From positions 39,134-103,133 of the forward strand of contig NZ_QYCN01000012.1 in the NCBI RefSeq assembly GCF_003583925.1: a stretch of 64,000 bases of DNA, written 5' to 3'. Below, in pieces: positions 16,320 to 24,108 of the stretch. Origin of the DNA: Hymenobacter rubripertinctus. GTDB lineage: Bacteria > Bacteroidota > Bacteroidia > Cytophagales > Hymenobacteraceae. A program made the translations under genes and the position numbers. Position 1 is the stretch's first letter; each line of letters opens with the position of its first letter. The notes below the pieces were generated by a model, which did not search any database, had not been told where the DNA came from, and saw only the letters and a program-made list of their open reading frames with translations.

Positions 16320-18182
16320 ATGATTCGTCTTGTACGCGTATTCGGGGCCTTGCTGGGGCTGGGCCTGCTGCCGCACCTGAGCCCGGCCCAGGTGGTGCAG
16401 CCCCTGGGCACCGAGCCGGCTCACGCGCCTATCCGGCCGGCGACCACGGCGGCCCGGCCAGCCGCCCTGGCCCTGCCTTTTTTCGATGACTTCTCGCGCC
16501 AGCCGGAAGGCCAGCCCAGTACGCAGCGCTGGACAACCCACGGGGGCGGACTGGTGAACAACCGCTTCCCCCGCCGACCGATTTCCCGCAACGTGGTTAC
16601 CCTCGACGGGCTCGATGAAAAGGGCCAGCCCCGGGGCGCGGTTTCCCGGGTCGGCGATGCCGATTCGCTGACTTCCCAGCCCATCGACCTGAGCGGCCTG
16701 AAGGCGACGGACAACGTGTTTCTGAGCTTTTTCTGGCAGGCGGGCACTTTGCGCGGCCGGCCCGAGGCCAGCGGTAGCCGGCCCATTGCCCTCTACGTGG
16801 AGTTCAAAACCCAGAGCGGCCTCTGGCAGGAAGTGTGGCAGCTGCCCAGTCCGGCCGATACCACCAACTTCCGTTTCAAGGCCCTGCCCCTGAACCAGGC
16901 GGCCTACTTCCACCCGAACTTCCAGTTCCGCATCCGCGTCAGCGGCTACCTCTACAATGCCCGCGACGCCTGGAGCGTGGACTACGTGCGCCTGGACCGC
17001 AACCGCACGGCCACCGACTCCACTTTCCGCGACATTGCCACCAGCAAACCGTTGGGCAGTGCCCTGAAGCGGTTCACGGCCATGCCGGTGGCCCAGTTCA
17101 ACCTGAACGCGTCCCAGGAGCTGGCCACCCGCTCGGCTACCAGCATCAACAACCTCGATGCCGGCCCCGCCCCCACCCCCATCACCTGGAACGGCTACCT
17201 CGACGTACTGCCCGGCAACGGCACGTCGCGCTACCTCAACGGCGGCATTTCTTTCGATGCCAACCGGCGCCAGCAGCCCATCATCGGCAACCCGGCCCTG
17301 GCCACCGTGCCCCTCACGCCGGCCGCCAAGCACTTGCGCCAGCGCGTGGTAATTTCGACCGGCGAAACCAACCCGCTCACCCTCGGCAACGACACCATCA
17401 GCCGCCTCACCGATCTGACCGACTACTACGCCTACGACGACGGTACCGCCGAGGCGTCCATTTCCCTGGCGCCGGCTGCTACCGGTCCGGCCAGTTTTTA
17501 CGCCCTGCGCTTCGACCTTAACCGCCCCGACCAGATCCGGGCCATCCGCCTGTATCCGGTGCTGGGCACGGCGGCCGGGCGGTTCGTTACGGTGAACATC
17601 TGGGATGATAACGGGCAGGGACAGCCCACCGACCAGCCCAAAGCCAGCAAGGGCTTCACGGTGCCCGCCACCCTGCCCGCCGGCCAGACCTACGTGGAAG
17701 TGGCCTTCGACGCGCCGGTGCCGGTGAGTGGGAAGTTTTATGCCGGCTACGGCCACGCGCCCACGCCCCAGTTCGTGGAGTTCGGCCTGGATTTGAACAA
17801 TGCCCCGCCCGCCGGCTACTTCCAGCTCAACACCCAGGGCACCTGGGGGCTGGCCACCACAGCCACCAATTACAGTCCGGCTGGGGCGCTCATGGTCCGG
17901 CCCCTCACGACCGGTGTAATAACCGCTACAACTCCCCTGGCCGCTGCCGGGCAGCCGCGCCTCTACCCCAACCCCACTCCCGACGGCCGGGTACGCGTGT
18001 CTGTGCCCTACGCCCGCGCCACCGTGCTCGACGCGGTCGGCCGCGTGGTCTGGGAGCAGCCGGCCAGCCGGGCCGGAGAGCCGCAACTGGTGCTGCCATT
18101 GCCAGCAGGACTGTATTTCGTGCGCCTGACGTTGACTGATGGTCAGACAGTTACCCAACGACTGGCCGTCGGCGGGCGATAA
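16320..18182 (+). CDS. T9SS-sorted secreted protein
   Basis: 620 residues. Signal peptide of about 23 residues (MIRLVRVFGALLGLGLL...SPAQ). The body contains beta-rich segments without a catalytic motif I recognise: FFDDFSRQ near residue 55, a jelly-roll-like segment, and DYYAYDDGTAEASI near 370. That last motif is common in Bacteroidota secreted proteins with a weak carbohydrate-binding fold. The C-terminal 75 residues from about 547 (PRLYPNPTPDG ... LPAGLYFVRLT) form a type A T9SS sorting domain. It is likely exported to the surface. It is bounded by a terminator upstream and appears to be a single gene. Confidence 0.85.
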   Translation: MIRLVRVFGALLGLGLLPHLSPAQVVQPLGTEPAHAPIRPATTAARPAALALPFFDDFSRQPEGQPSTQRWTTHGGGLVNNRFPRRPISRNVVTLDGLDEKGQPRGAVSRVGDADSLTSQPIDLSGLKATDNVFLSFFWQAGTLRGRPEASGSRPIALYVEFKTQSGLWQEVWQLPSPADTTNFRFKALPLNQAAYFHPNFQFRIRVSGYLYNARDAWSVDYVRLDRNRTATDSTFRDIATSKPLGSALKRFTAMPVAQFNLNASQELATRSATSINNLDAGPAPTPITWNGYLDVLPGNGTSRYLNGGISFDANRRQQPIIGNPALATVPLTPAAKHLRQRVVISTGETNPLTLGNDTISRLTDLTDYYAYDDGTAEASISLAPAATGPASFYALRFDLNRPDQIRAIRLYPVLGTAAGRFVTVNIWDDNGQGQPTDQPKASKGFTVPATLPAGQTYVEVAFDAPVPVSGKFYAGYGHAPTPQFVEFGLDLNNAPPAGYFQLNTQGTWGLATTATNYSPAGALMVRPLTTGVITATTPLAAAGQPRLYPNPTPDGRVRVSVPYARATVLDAVGRVVWEQPASRAGEPQLVLPLPAGLYFVRLTLTDGQTVTQRLAVGGR

Positions 18183-18275
18183 AACACATTTTTCCCGGTT
18201 TATTGCTAACCTTGCAGACCGGGCACCATTCCCCCGCTCCTTTTTTTTTCCTTCCTCATTCCGCTCCTTTCCGCT

Positions 18276-18575
18276 ATGACAGACATTACCGCCACCGAAC
18301 TTAAAGAACGACAAAGCCAGCATACTGCCCCCGTCATTATTGACGTGCGCGAAACCTGGGAAAACGAAGAAAGCCGCATCGAAGGGAGTCGCAACATTCC
18401 CCTGGGCGAGTTACCCGGCAAGCTCGACGACCTGAAGGATCTGCGTAACGCCGAAGTAGTGGTGCACTGCAAGGGTGGCGGACGCTCGGCTTCAGCCAAA
18501 GCGTTCCTGCAGCAGCAGGGCTTCACCCACGTGCGCAACCTCATTGGCGGTATTCAGGGTTATCAGGCCGGCTGA
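18276..18575 (+). CDS. Single-domain rhodanese-like protein
   Basis: 99 residues, a minimal rhodanese fold. Motifs are IIDVRETWE near residue 25, IPLGELP, and the catalytic loop VVVHCKGGGRSA with the active Cys at about residue 67. The protein ends LIGGIQGYQAG, the classic end of this family. It transfers sulfane sulfur or binds small anions in the cytoplasm; the partner is unknown. A terminator follows, so it is transcribed alone. Confidence 0.92.
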   Translation: MTDITATELKERQSQHTAPVIIDVRETWENEESRIEGSRNIPLGELPGKLDDLKDLRNAEVVVHCKGGGRSASAKAFLQQQGFTHVRNLIGGIQGYQAG

Positions 18576-18600
18576 AGCGGTTTGTTATTTTTGCTGCTGA

Positions 18601-18641
18601 GAAAAGGGTTTGCTGGTTCTGGTCCGGCAAACCCCTTTTTT
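18601..18641 (+). terminator. Terminator after the rhodanese gene
   Basis: AAAAGGGTTTGC pairs with GCAAACCCCTTTT with one bulge, followed by TTT, 26 bases after the stop. Confidence 0.75.
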
Positions 18642-18743
18642 ATGCCCTTTTTCAACTGATAGGCAAGAATCTACAATATTTCAGGAAATTTTAATTTCAC
18701 ACAATTAAACATTACACAACCTTTATCCGTTTACTTAGCAACG

Positions 18744-19202
18744 ATGCCTGACCTACCTATCCCTTCTACCGACGCGCCCAACCCGCTGCTCCAGCTGGAA
18801 AACCAGTTGTGCTTTCCGCTCTATGCGGCCTCCCGGATGCTGACCAAAGCTTACCAGCCCCTGCTGCAGGAGCTGGACCTGACCTACCCGCAGTATCTGG
18901 TGCTGCTGCTGCTTTGGGAGCATGAGGAGCTAACGGTGAAGGCCTTGGGCGAGAGCCTGCTGCTCGACTCGGGCACACTCACGCCCTTGCTCAAGCGCAT
19001 GGAGCAGAAGCAGTGGCTCAGCCGCCGCCGCGACCCGCGCGACGAGCGTTCAGTCATCATCGGGCTGCTGCCAGCCGGCGCCGCATTGCGCCAACCGGCC
19101 TGCCGGATTCCCGAGCAGCTACTGGCCCGCCTCAACATGCCTCTGGCCGAGTTTGAGGCCTTGCGCACTCAGCTCAACCAGCTACTTATCCGGCTCCAGT
19201 AA
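18744..19202 (+). CDS. ohrR: MarR-family peroxide sensor, OhrR-type
   Basis: 152 residues with winged-helix MarR features. The N-terminal ENQLCFPLYAASR holds the conserved reactive Cys (about residue 23) that senses organic hydroperoxides. The next part is YPQYLVLLLLWE, then the wing DPRDERSVIIGL. A second Cys at about residue 120 (QPACRIPEQ) fits a two-cysteine OhrR. It should repress the ohr gene 43 bases downstream and release DNA on oxidation. The upstream region at 18660-18740 is AT-rich and presumably holds the operator. The gene order ohrR-ohr is the classic one. Confidence 0.88.
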   Translation: MPDLPIPSTDAPNPLLQLENQLCFPLYAASRMLTKAYQPLLQELDLTYPQYLVLLLLWEHEELTVKALGESLLLDSGTLTPLLKRMEQKQWLSRRRDPRDERSVIIGLLPAGAALRQPACRIPEQLLARLNMPLAEFEALRTQLNQLLIRLQ

Positions 19203-19245
19203 CCGGTTCTGTTTTCCCATTTCTTCCCCTCTTTTTTTCTCTTTT

Positions 19246-19683
19246 ATGAAACTGACCAACAAAGTGTTCACGGCCCAGGCCAAAGCCAAAGGTGGCCGCG
19301 ACGGTGCCATCAGCACCACCAACGACGCGCTGACTCTCACGCTGAGCATGCCCAAAGAAATGGGCGGACCCGGCAAAACCGGCGCTACCAACCCCGAGCA
19401 ACTGTTCGCGGCCGGTTACGCGGCCTGCTTCGAGGGCGCGTTAGGCGTTGCGGCCCGTCAGGCCGGCGTAAAGCTCCAGGACGTGACGGTGGAAGCCCTC
19501 ATCGGTTTCGGCCAGGCCGAAGACGGCGGCTACGGTATTTCAGCTGATCTGCACGTGAACCTGCCCGGCTTCTCCCAAACCCAGGCCGAGCAGCTTGTGG
19601 AAGCCGCCCACGGTATCTGCCCCTACTCCCGCGCCACCCGCAACAACATCGAAGTCAACCTGACCACAACCACCGCCGCTTAA
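19246..19683 (+). CDS. ohr: Organic hydroperoxide resistance protein, Ohr/OsmC family
   Basis: 145 residues starting MKLTNKVFTAQAKAKGG. A longer reading frame continues upstream into ohrR but does not fit the family. The two redox cysteines are visible in AAGYAACFEGAL (about residue 60) and HGICPYSRATRNNIEV (about 125). Ohr reduces fatty-acid and other organic peroxides to alcohols using lipoylated protein as donor. It is immediately downstream of its likely regulator. Confidence 0.93.
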   Translation: MKLTNKVFTAQAKAKGGRDGAISTTNDALTLTLSMPKEMGGPGKTGATNPEQLFAAGYAACFEGALGVAARQAGVKLQDVTVEALIGFGQAEDGGYGISADLHVNLPGFSQTQAEQLVEAAHGICPYSRATRNNIEVNLTTTTAA

Positions 19684-19686
19684 GTA

Positions 19687-19799
19687 GTTGTCAGTTTTTG
19701 GTTGTCAGTTGTCAGTTGTCAGTTGTCAGGGCAACGGCTCGTTGACAATCACCAGTCAAAAACTGACAACTAAAAACTGACAACCGACAACTAAAAACC
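19687..19799. repeat. Heptamer inverted array (GTTGTCA/GTTTTTG)
   Basis: The plus strand reads GTTGTCA, GTTTTTG, then GTTGTCA four times in strict 7-base phase. After a 30-base centre the complement reads the same unit types (GTTTTTA, GTTGTCG, GTTGTCA, GTTTTTA, GTTGTCA, GTTTTTG). It fills the gap between ohr and the next gene to within a few bases of each. Confidence 0.85.
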
Positions 19800-19805
19800 A
19801 CTGCT

Positions 19806-20801
19806 ATGAAAACCAACACCATCCTGCTAGCCAGCCGCCCCCAGGGCGAACCGACCGAAGCCCAGTTCAAGTTTGAAACCCGCGAGCTGCCCGCCCTCAA
19901 AAGCGGCGAGGTGCTGCTTAAAACCCGCTACGTGAGCGTCGACCCCTATATGCGGGGCCGGATGAGCAGTGCCAAATCGTACGTGGCGCCGTTTGAGGTG
20001 GGCGAGCCGATTGCCGGGGGCGTGGTGGCCGAGGTGGTGGAAAGCCAGGCCGACCAGCTGCCGGTGGGCAGCATCGTGGTGGGCAGCCTGCCCTGGCAGG
20101 AGCACAGCGTGGCCCCGGCCAAAACGTTGCAGCAGGTGCCCGCCGACCAGGCCCCCATCAGCTACTACCTCGGTTTGCTGGGCATGACGGGTCTGACCGC
20201 CTACTTCGGGCTGCTCGACATCTGTGACCCCAAGGCCGGCGAAACGGTCGTTGTATCGGGTGCCGCTGGTGCCGTGGGTATGGTGGTGGGCCAGCTGGCC
20301 AAAATCAAGGGTGCCCGCGTGATTGGTACGGCTGGCACCGATGAGAAGGTGGCCTACCTCAAGGAGCTCGGCTTCGATGAGGCCATCAACTACAAAACGG
20401 CCGACGTGCCCGCGGCCCTGGCGGCCGCCGCGCCCAACGGCGTGGACTGCTACTTCGACAACGTGGGCGGCCCCATTACGGATGCCGTGTACGACCTGCT
20501 CAACAAGCACGCCCGCATTGCCATCTGCGGCCAGATTTCGATGTACAACGCCACCGAAGTGCCCATGGGTCCGCGCCCCGAAAGCAAGTTGCTCAAAACC
20601 AGCACCAAGCTCCAGGGCTTCATCGTGAGCGACTACCTGGACCGCTGGCCCGAGGGCGTGAAGCAGCTCGGCGAGTGGTACGGCCAGGGCAAGCTGCAGT
20701 TCGAGGAAACCGTCACCGAGGGCTTCGAGCAGATTCCGGCCGCCTTCCTGGGTCTGTTCCAGGGAGACAACACCGGCAAGGCCGTGGTGAAAGTGGCGTA
20801 A
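19806..20801 (+). CDS. NADP-dependent medium-chain oxidoreductase (enone/alkenal reductase type)
   Basis: 331 residues, typical of the zinc-free MDR family that includes prostaglandin reductase and leukotriene B4 dehydrogenase. The N-terminal catalytic part has YVSVDPYMRGRM. The cofactor domain has VVSGAAGAVGMVVGQLAK (about 150-170), and FDNVGGPITDAVYDLL follows. It probably reduces alpha,beta-unsaturated carbonyls with NADPH, fitting the neighbouring peroxide-defence genes, as lipid peroxides break down to such aldehydes. The physiological substrate is not deducible. Confidence 0.92.
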   Translation: MKTNTILLASRPQGEPTEAQFKFETRELPALKSGEVLLKTRYVSVDPYMRGRMSSAKSYVAPFEVGEPIAGGVVAEVVESQADQLPVGSIVVGSLPWQEHSVAPAKTLQQVPADQAPISYYLGLLGMTGLTAYFGLLDICDPKAGETVVVSGAAGAVGMVVGQLAKIKGARVIGTAGTDEKVAYLKELGFDEAINYKTADVPAALAAAAPNGVDCYFDNVGGPITDAVYDLLNKHARIAICGQISMYNATEVPMGPRPESKLLKTSTKLQGFIVSDYLDRWPEGVKQLGEWYGQGKLQFEETVTEGFEQIPAAFLGLFQGDNTGKAVVKVA

Positions 20802-20902
20802 CGGCCTCCCGCTTTCTATTTTTCAACTTTTTCGCGGCTCTGCGGAGCTGCCCCGGGCATACGCCGCCGGCCCGCGCAACGGCGCACCTTTTTCCCCAAC
20901 CC

Positions 20903-22060
20903 ATGAAGAATTTTCAGTTCTATAATCCCGTTCGCATTTTGTTCGGCAAAGGTCAGATTGCGGCCCTCACGGCCCAGATTCCGGCCGGCGCTAAAGTGCT
21001 CATCACCTACGGCGGCGGCAGCATCAAGCAAAACGGCGTGTACGACCAGGTGAAAGCCGCGCTGGCCGATTTCGAGACCGTCGAATTTGGCGGCATCGAG
21101 GCCAACCCGCACTACGAAACGCTGCTGCGGGCCGTGGAGCTGGGCCGGACCGAGCAGGTCGATTTCCTGCTGGCCGTGGGCGGCGGCTCGGTGCTCGATG
21201 GCACCAAATTCATTGCCGCCGCTATTCCGTTCGAGGGCAATGAGCCCTGGGACATCCTAGCCGACAAAGCCAAAGTGGCCCGCGCCGTGCCGTTCGGGGC
21301 CGTACTCACGCTGCCCGCCACGGGTTCCGAAATGAACTCGGGCGCCGTCATTACCCGCGTTTCTACCCAGGAAAAGCTGGCGTTCAGCTCCCCGCTCACG
21401 TTCCCGAAATTCTCGGTCCTCGACCCCGAAACGTGCTTCACGCTGCCCCCGCGCCAGATTGCCAATGGCATTGCCGACGCCTTCACCCACGTGCTGGAGC
21501 AGTACCTGACCTACCCCATCAACACCCCGCTCCAGGACCGGCTGGCTGAGGCCGTGCTGCTGACGCTGATTGAGGAAGGCCCCAAGGTGCTCGACAACCC
21601 CACCGATTACGACGCCATGGCCAACTTCATGTGGAGCGCCACCAATGCCCTCAACGGCACGCTGGCGGCCGGCGTAGTCACCGACTGGAGCACGCACTAC
21701 GTGGCCCACGAACTAACGGCCCTCCACGGCATCGACCACGCCCGCACCCTGGCCATTGTGTTGCCCTCCATGCTGCGCTACCGCCAGGCCGGCAAGCTCG
21801 ATAAGCTGGTGCAGTACGGCCAGCGCGTCTGGAACATCACGGCTGGCACCGACGAGGAGCGTGCCGAAGCCACCGTGCAGGCCACCGTGGCCTTCTTCGA
21901 GCGCCTCGACATCAAAACCCGCCTCAGCGACTACGACGTGGGCCCCGACACCATCCGCCAGATTGTGCAGCGCTTCACCGAGCGCGGCGTGAAGAACCTG
22001 GGCGAGCGGCAGGAGTTGCAGATTGCCGACGTCGAAAAGATTCTGACCATGGCCCTGTAA
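20903..22060 (+). CDS. Iron-containing alcohol dehydrogenase / aldehyde reductase (YqhD-like)
   Basis: 385 residues starting MKNFQFYNPVRILFGKGQI. Upstream in-frame sequence overlaps the previous gene and is excluded. The nucleotide site is GGGSVLDGTKF (about residue 94). Metal-binding segments are DAFTHVLEQYL and HGIDHARTLAI. The sequence type matches the butanol dehydrogenase/YqhD branch, which uses NADPH to reduce short aldehydes, including those from lipid peroxidation. It follows the enone reductase gene by about 100 bases and may be co-transcribed. Confidence 0.92.
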   Translation: MKNFQFYNPVRILFGKGQIAALTAQIPAGAKVLITYGGGSIKQNGVYDQVKAALADFETVEFGGIEANPHYETLLRAVELGRTEQVDFLLAVGGGSVLDGTKFIAAAIPFEGNEPWDILADKAKVARAVPFGAVLTLPATGSEMNSGAVITRVSTQEKLAFSSPLTFPKFSVLDPETCFTLPPRQIANGIADAFTHVLEQYLTYPINTPLQDRLAEAVLLTLIEEGPKVLDNPTDYDAMANFMWSATNALNGTLAAGVVTDWSTHYVAHELTALHGIDHARTLAIVLPSMLRYRQAGKLDKLVQYGQRVWNITAGTDEERAEATVQATVAFFERLDIKTRLSDYDVGPDTIRQIVQRFTERGVKNLGERQELQIADVEKILTMAL

Positions 22061-22081
22061 GGAGCTTTCCGAACGGTTTTT

Positions 22082-22156
22082 GTCATTCCGACGCAGGAGG
22101 AATCTGGAGATAGTCGTTGAGCCAGTTTGCTCAGATGCCTCCTCCGTCGGGATGAC
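22082..22156. repeat. Palindromic GTCATTC element
   Basis: The left arm GTCATTCCGACGCAGGAGG continues AATCTGG. The right arm, complemented, is GTCATCCCGACGGAGGAGG continuing CATCTGA. Four differences in 26 bases. The centre contains TAGTCGTTGA, also seen in the centres of the copies at 48991 and 51357. It fills the gap between two plus-strand genes. Confidence 0.8.
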
Positions 22157-22202
22157 ACCGACCCATTCAGTTATCCTTTAGGCCCGCTTTCCCCTCCTGA
22201 TT

Positions 22203-22520
22203 ATGTCTGATTCCCCCTCCACCATCATCTGCGTGGCCGCCGAGTGGCGCGTGCAGCCCGGCCACGAGGCCGAGGTGCTGCGCCTGATGCAGCAGGCCGC
22301 CGCCACCGTGCGCCGCCTGGAGCCGGGCAACCTCGTGTACACCGTGCACGTCGACCCCGCCGATGCCACCCACCTGTTCATGTATGAGCAGTACGCCGAT
22401 GAAGCCGCGTTGCAGGCTCACATCGACTCCGACCACTTCCAGCAAATCGTAGTGGGCCAGATTGTGCCCGTGCTGGCCGAGCGCAAGGTTGCGCGTTACG
22501 GTTTGGCCGCCACAGTCTAG
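22203..22520 (+). CDS. Antibiotic biosynthesis monooxygenase-domain protein (YgiN-like)
   Basis: 105 residues, the usual single ABM ferredoxin-like domain. The pattern ICVAAEWRVQPGHEAEVLRL, EPGNLVYTVHVDP, FMYEQYADEAALQAHIDSDHF is characteristic. Such small proteins act on quinols or reactive carbonyls and often dimerise. It sits between the aldehyde reductase and DJ-1/PfpI genes, matching a local electrophile- and peroxide-stress theme. The exact substrate is unknown. Confidence 0.88.
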   Translation: MSDSPSTIICVAAEWRVQPGHEAEVLRLMQQAAATVRRLEPGNLVYTVHVDPADATHLFMYEQYADEAALQAHIDSDHFQQIVVGQIVPVLAERKVARYGLAATV

Positions 22521-22569
22521 CGTTTCTGCCTGCTGGCTTTTTTTCTTTTACCCCTAAAAAACGATTCCC

Positions 22570-23250
22570 ATGAAAATTCTGATGGTTCTTACCTCGCACG
22601 ATAAATTGGGCAACACCGGCGAAAAAACCGGTTTCTGGCTCGAAGAATTCGCCGCGCCCTACTACGTGTTCAAAGATGCCGGCGCGACGCTGACCGTGGC
22701 CTCGCCCAAAGGCGGCCAGCCGCCCCTCGACCCCAAAAGCGACACCGCTGACGCCCAGACCGAGTCCACCAAGCGCTTCAAAGCCGACAACGACGCCCAG
22801 AAAGTGCTGGCTTCGACCGTGAAGCTCGACTCGGTTTCGGGGGCTGATTACGACGCCGTATTCTACCCCGGCGGCCACGGCCCGCTCTGGGATTTGGCCG
22901 AGGACAAGAAGTCGATTGAGCTGATTGAAAGCATGTACGCCGCTGGCAAGCCCGTCGCGGCCGTCTGCCACGCGCCCGGCGTGCTGCGCCACACCAAGGC
23001 CGCCAACGGCGAGCCGCTGGTGAAAGGCAAGTCGGTGGCCGGCTTCACGAACTCGGAAGAGGAAGCCGTACAGCTGACCGACATCGTGCCCTTCCTGGTG
23101 GAAGACATGCTGAAGGAAAACGGCGGCAACTACTCGAAGGGCGCCGATTGGGCTCCTTACGTGACCCAGGCCGGCAACCTCATCACGGGCCAGAACCCGG
23201 CCTCCTCGGAGCCGGCCGCCGAAGCCCTGCTGAAGATGCTTAAGAAGTAA
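22570..23250 (+). CDS. DJ-1/PfpI-superfamily protein (type 1 glutamine amidotransferase-like)
   Basis: 226 residues. The start MKILMVLTSHDKLG, the FYPGGHGPLWDL loop, and the nucleophile elbow AVCHAPGVLRH (Cys about residue 137) define the family. The acidic residue at about residue 17-22 (GEKTGFWLEE) is typical of the Hsp31/glyoxalase III-like branch. The likely role is detoxifying methylglyoxal or repairing glycated protein. The catalytic His follows the Cys directly. A strong terminator lies 25 bases past the stop. Confidence 0.9.
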   Translation: MKILMVLTSHDKLGNTGEKTGFWLEEFAAPYYVFKDAGATLTVASPKGGQPPLDPKSDTADAQTESTKRFKADNDAQKVLASTVKLDSVSGADYDAVFYPGGHGPLWDLAEDKKSIELIESMYAAGKPVAAVCHAPGVLRHTKAANGEPLVKGKSVAGFTNSEEEAVQLTDIVPFLVEDMLKENGGNYSKGADWAPYVTQAGNLITGQNPASSEPAAEALLKMLKK

Positions 23251-23274
23251 CCGGCTGCTTTTTGCAGTCGTCAG

Positions 23275-23318
23275 GCGGCCCCCGCTACTCCGGCCGGAGT
23301 GGTGGGGGCCGCTTTTTG
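23275..23318 (+). terminator. Terminator after the DJ-1/PfpI gene
   Basis: 19-base arms, GCGGCCCCCGCTACTCCGG and its complement with two mismatches, followed by TTTTT. Confidence 0.85.
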
Positions 23319-23330
23319 CGGTTTAGGTTC

Positions 23331-23408
23331 TGTACCCTATTCAGATTTTTTTCAGGAATAAGGTACAAACGTGTACCTTATTCCTGAAAAAAATCTGAAT
23401 AGGGTACA
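23331..23408. repeat. Perfect 36-bp inverted repeat
   Basis: Arms 23331-23366 and 23373-23408 are exact reverse complements (starting TGTACCCTATTCAG), with the six-base centre AAACGT. It lies just after the terminator at 23275-23318 and 111 bases before the next gene. Confidence 0.95.
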
Positions 23409-23519
23409 CGCCATCTCACGGGGAGTATAGGCACAGCACTTGCGCCGGCAGCAGAGGGTTGGGGGCCAGAAATCCGCACATATTTCTATATTCCCCCCAC
23501 ATACCCGCTTTTCTGAGCT

Positions 23520-23750
23520 ATGAGCAAAATTCTGGAAGAAATTGACCAGGCGCTGGCCACCTTCGACTCCAGCCTCGGCCGCCCCGTTGCCATCGAGCTG
23601 GGGGAGCGCAAGTACACCCAGCTGGTACTCGACATGGCCCACCGCTACGAGGGCGACGGCCTGACCCACAACACCGGCCGCCCCCTGGCCTACAAAGGCC
23701 TCGAAATCCTGCGCGACGACACCCACCGCGACCGGGTGCGGGTGATTTAG
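23520..23750 (+). CDS. Small protein of unknown function
   Basis: 76 residues: MSKILEEIDQALATFDSSLG at the start, a central VLDMAHRYEGDGLTHNTG, and a basic end DRVRVI. No motif recognised. Codon use matches the neighbours and the frame begins 3 bases after an ATTTTCTGAGCT leader, so it looks like a real gene. It lies between two unusual palindromic regions. Confidence 0.6.
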   Translation: MSKILEEIDQALATFDSSLGRPVAIELGERKYTQLVLDMAHRYEGDGLTHNTGRPLAYKGLEILRDDTHRDRVRVI

Positions 23751-23757
23751 GGCCGTG

Positions 23758-24064
23758 AAAAAGAACGTCATGCTGAGCGCAGCGCAGCCGCAGTCGAAGC
23801 ATCTCCTGGTTCGTAGCACAGGTACATCAGTCAAGTTGCGGCGCACGGTGTAGGGGCGGGGCTTGCCCCCGCCCGCCGCTGGAACGAGGCGTTGTGGGCC
23901 TTTATTCAGCGTTCAACGGTTCTGTGCAACGGCGGGCGGGGGCAAGCCCCGCCCCTACACCGTTCTTCCCAAACCATTTCGCAACGCGGATTAAGTAGCA
24001 CCACAACGAAGCGGGAGAGATACTTCGGCTCCGGCTGCGCCTTCGCTCAGCATGACGTTCTTTC
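23758..24064. repeat. Nested palindromic elements
   Basis: The outer arms (about 23758-23805 and 24015-24064) are an imperfect repeat of the GTCATGCTGAGCGCAGC type. Inside lies a different palindrome with perfect 34-base arms (23845-23878 and 23930-23963, core GTAGGGGCGGGGCTTGCCCC). The 3' outer arm runs to within 45 bases of the ABC-F start codon. Confidence 0.85.
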
Positions 24065-24096
24065 ATTCAGTTCTCCCATCTCACTTCGCCGAAGGT

Positions 24097-24104
24097 TACC
24101 TTTG
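24097..24104 (+). promoter_or_regulatory. -7 promoter box of the ABC-F gene
   Basis: TACCTTTG ends 4 bases before the ATG at 24109, implying a leaderless or nearly leaderless mRNA. This decides the start: an in-frame ATG at 24052 lies upstream of the promoter and inside the palindrome. Confidence 0.6.
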
Positions 24105-24108
24105 CGGC

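Noticed and set aside
15906..18323. 805-codon open frame on the minus strand
   Set aside because: Antisense to PASTA and T9SS genes; low-complexity Gly/Arg-rich, no family features.
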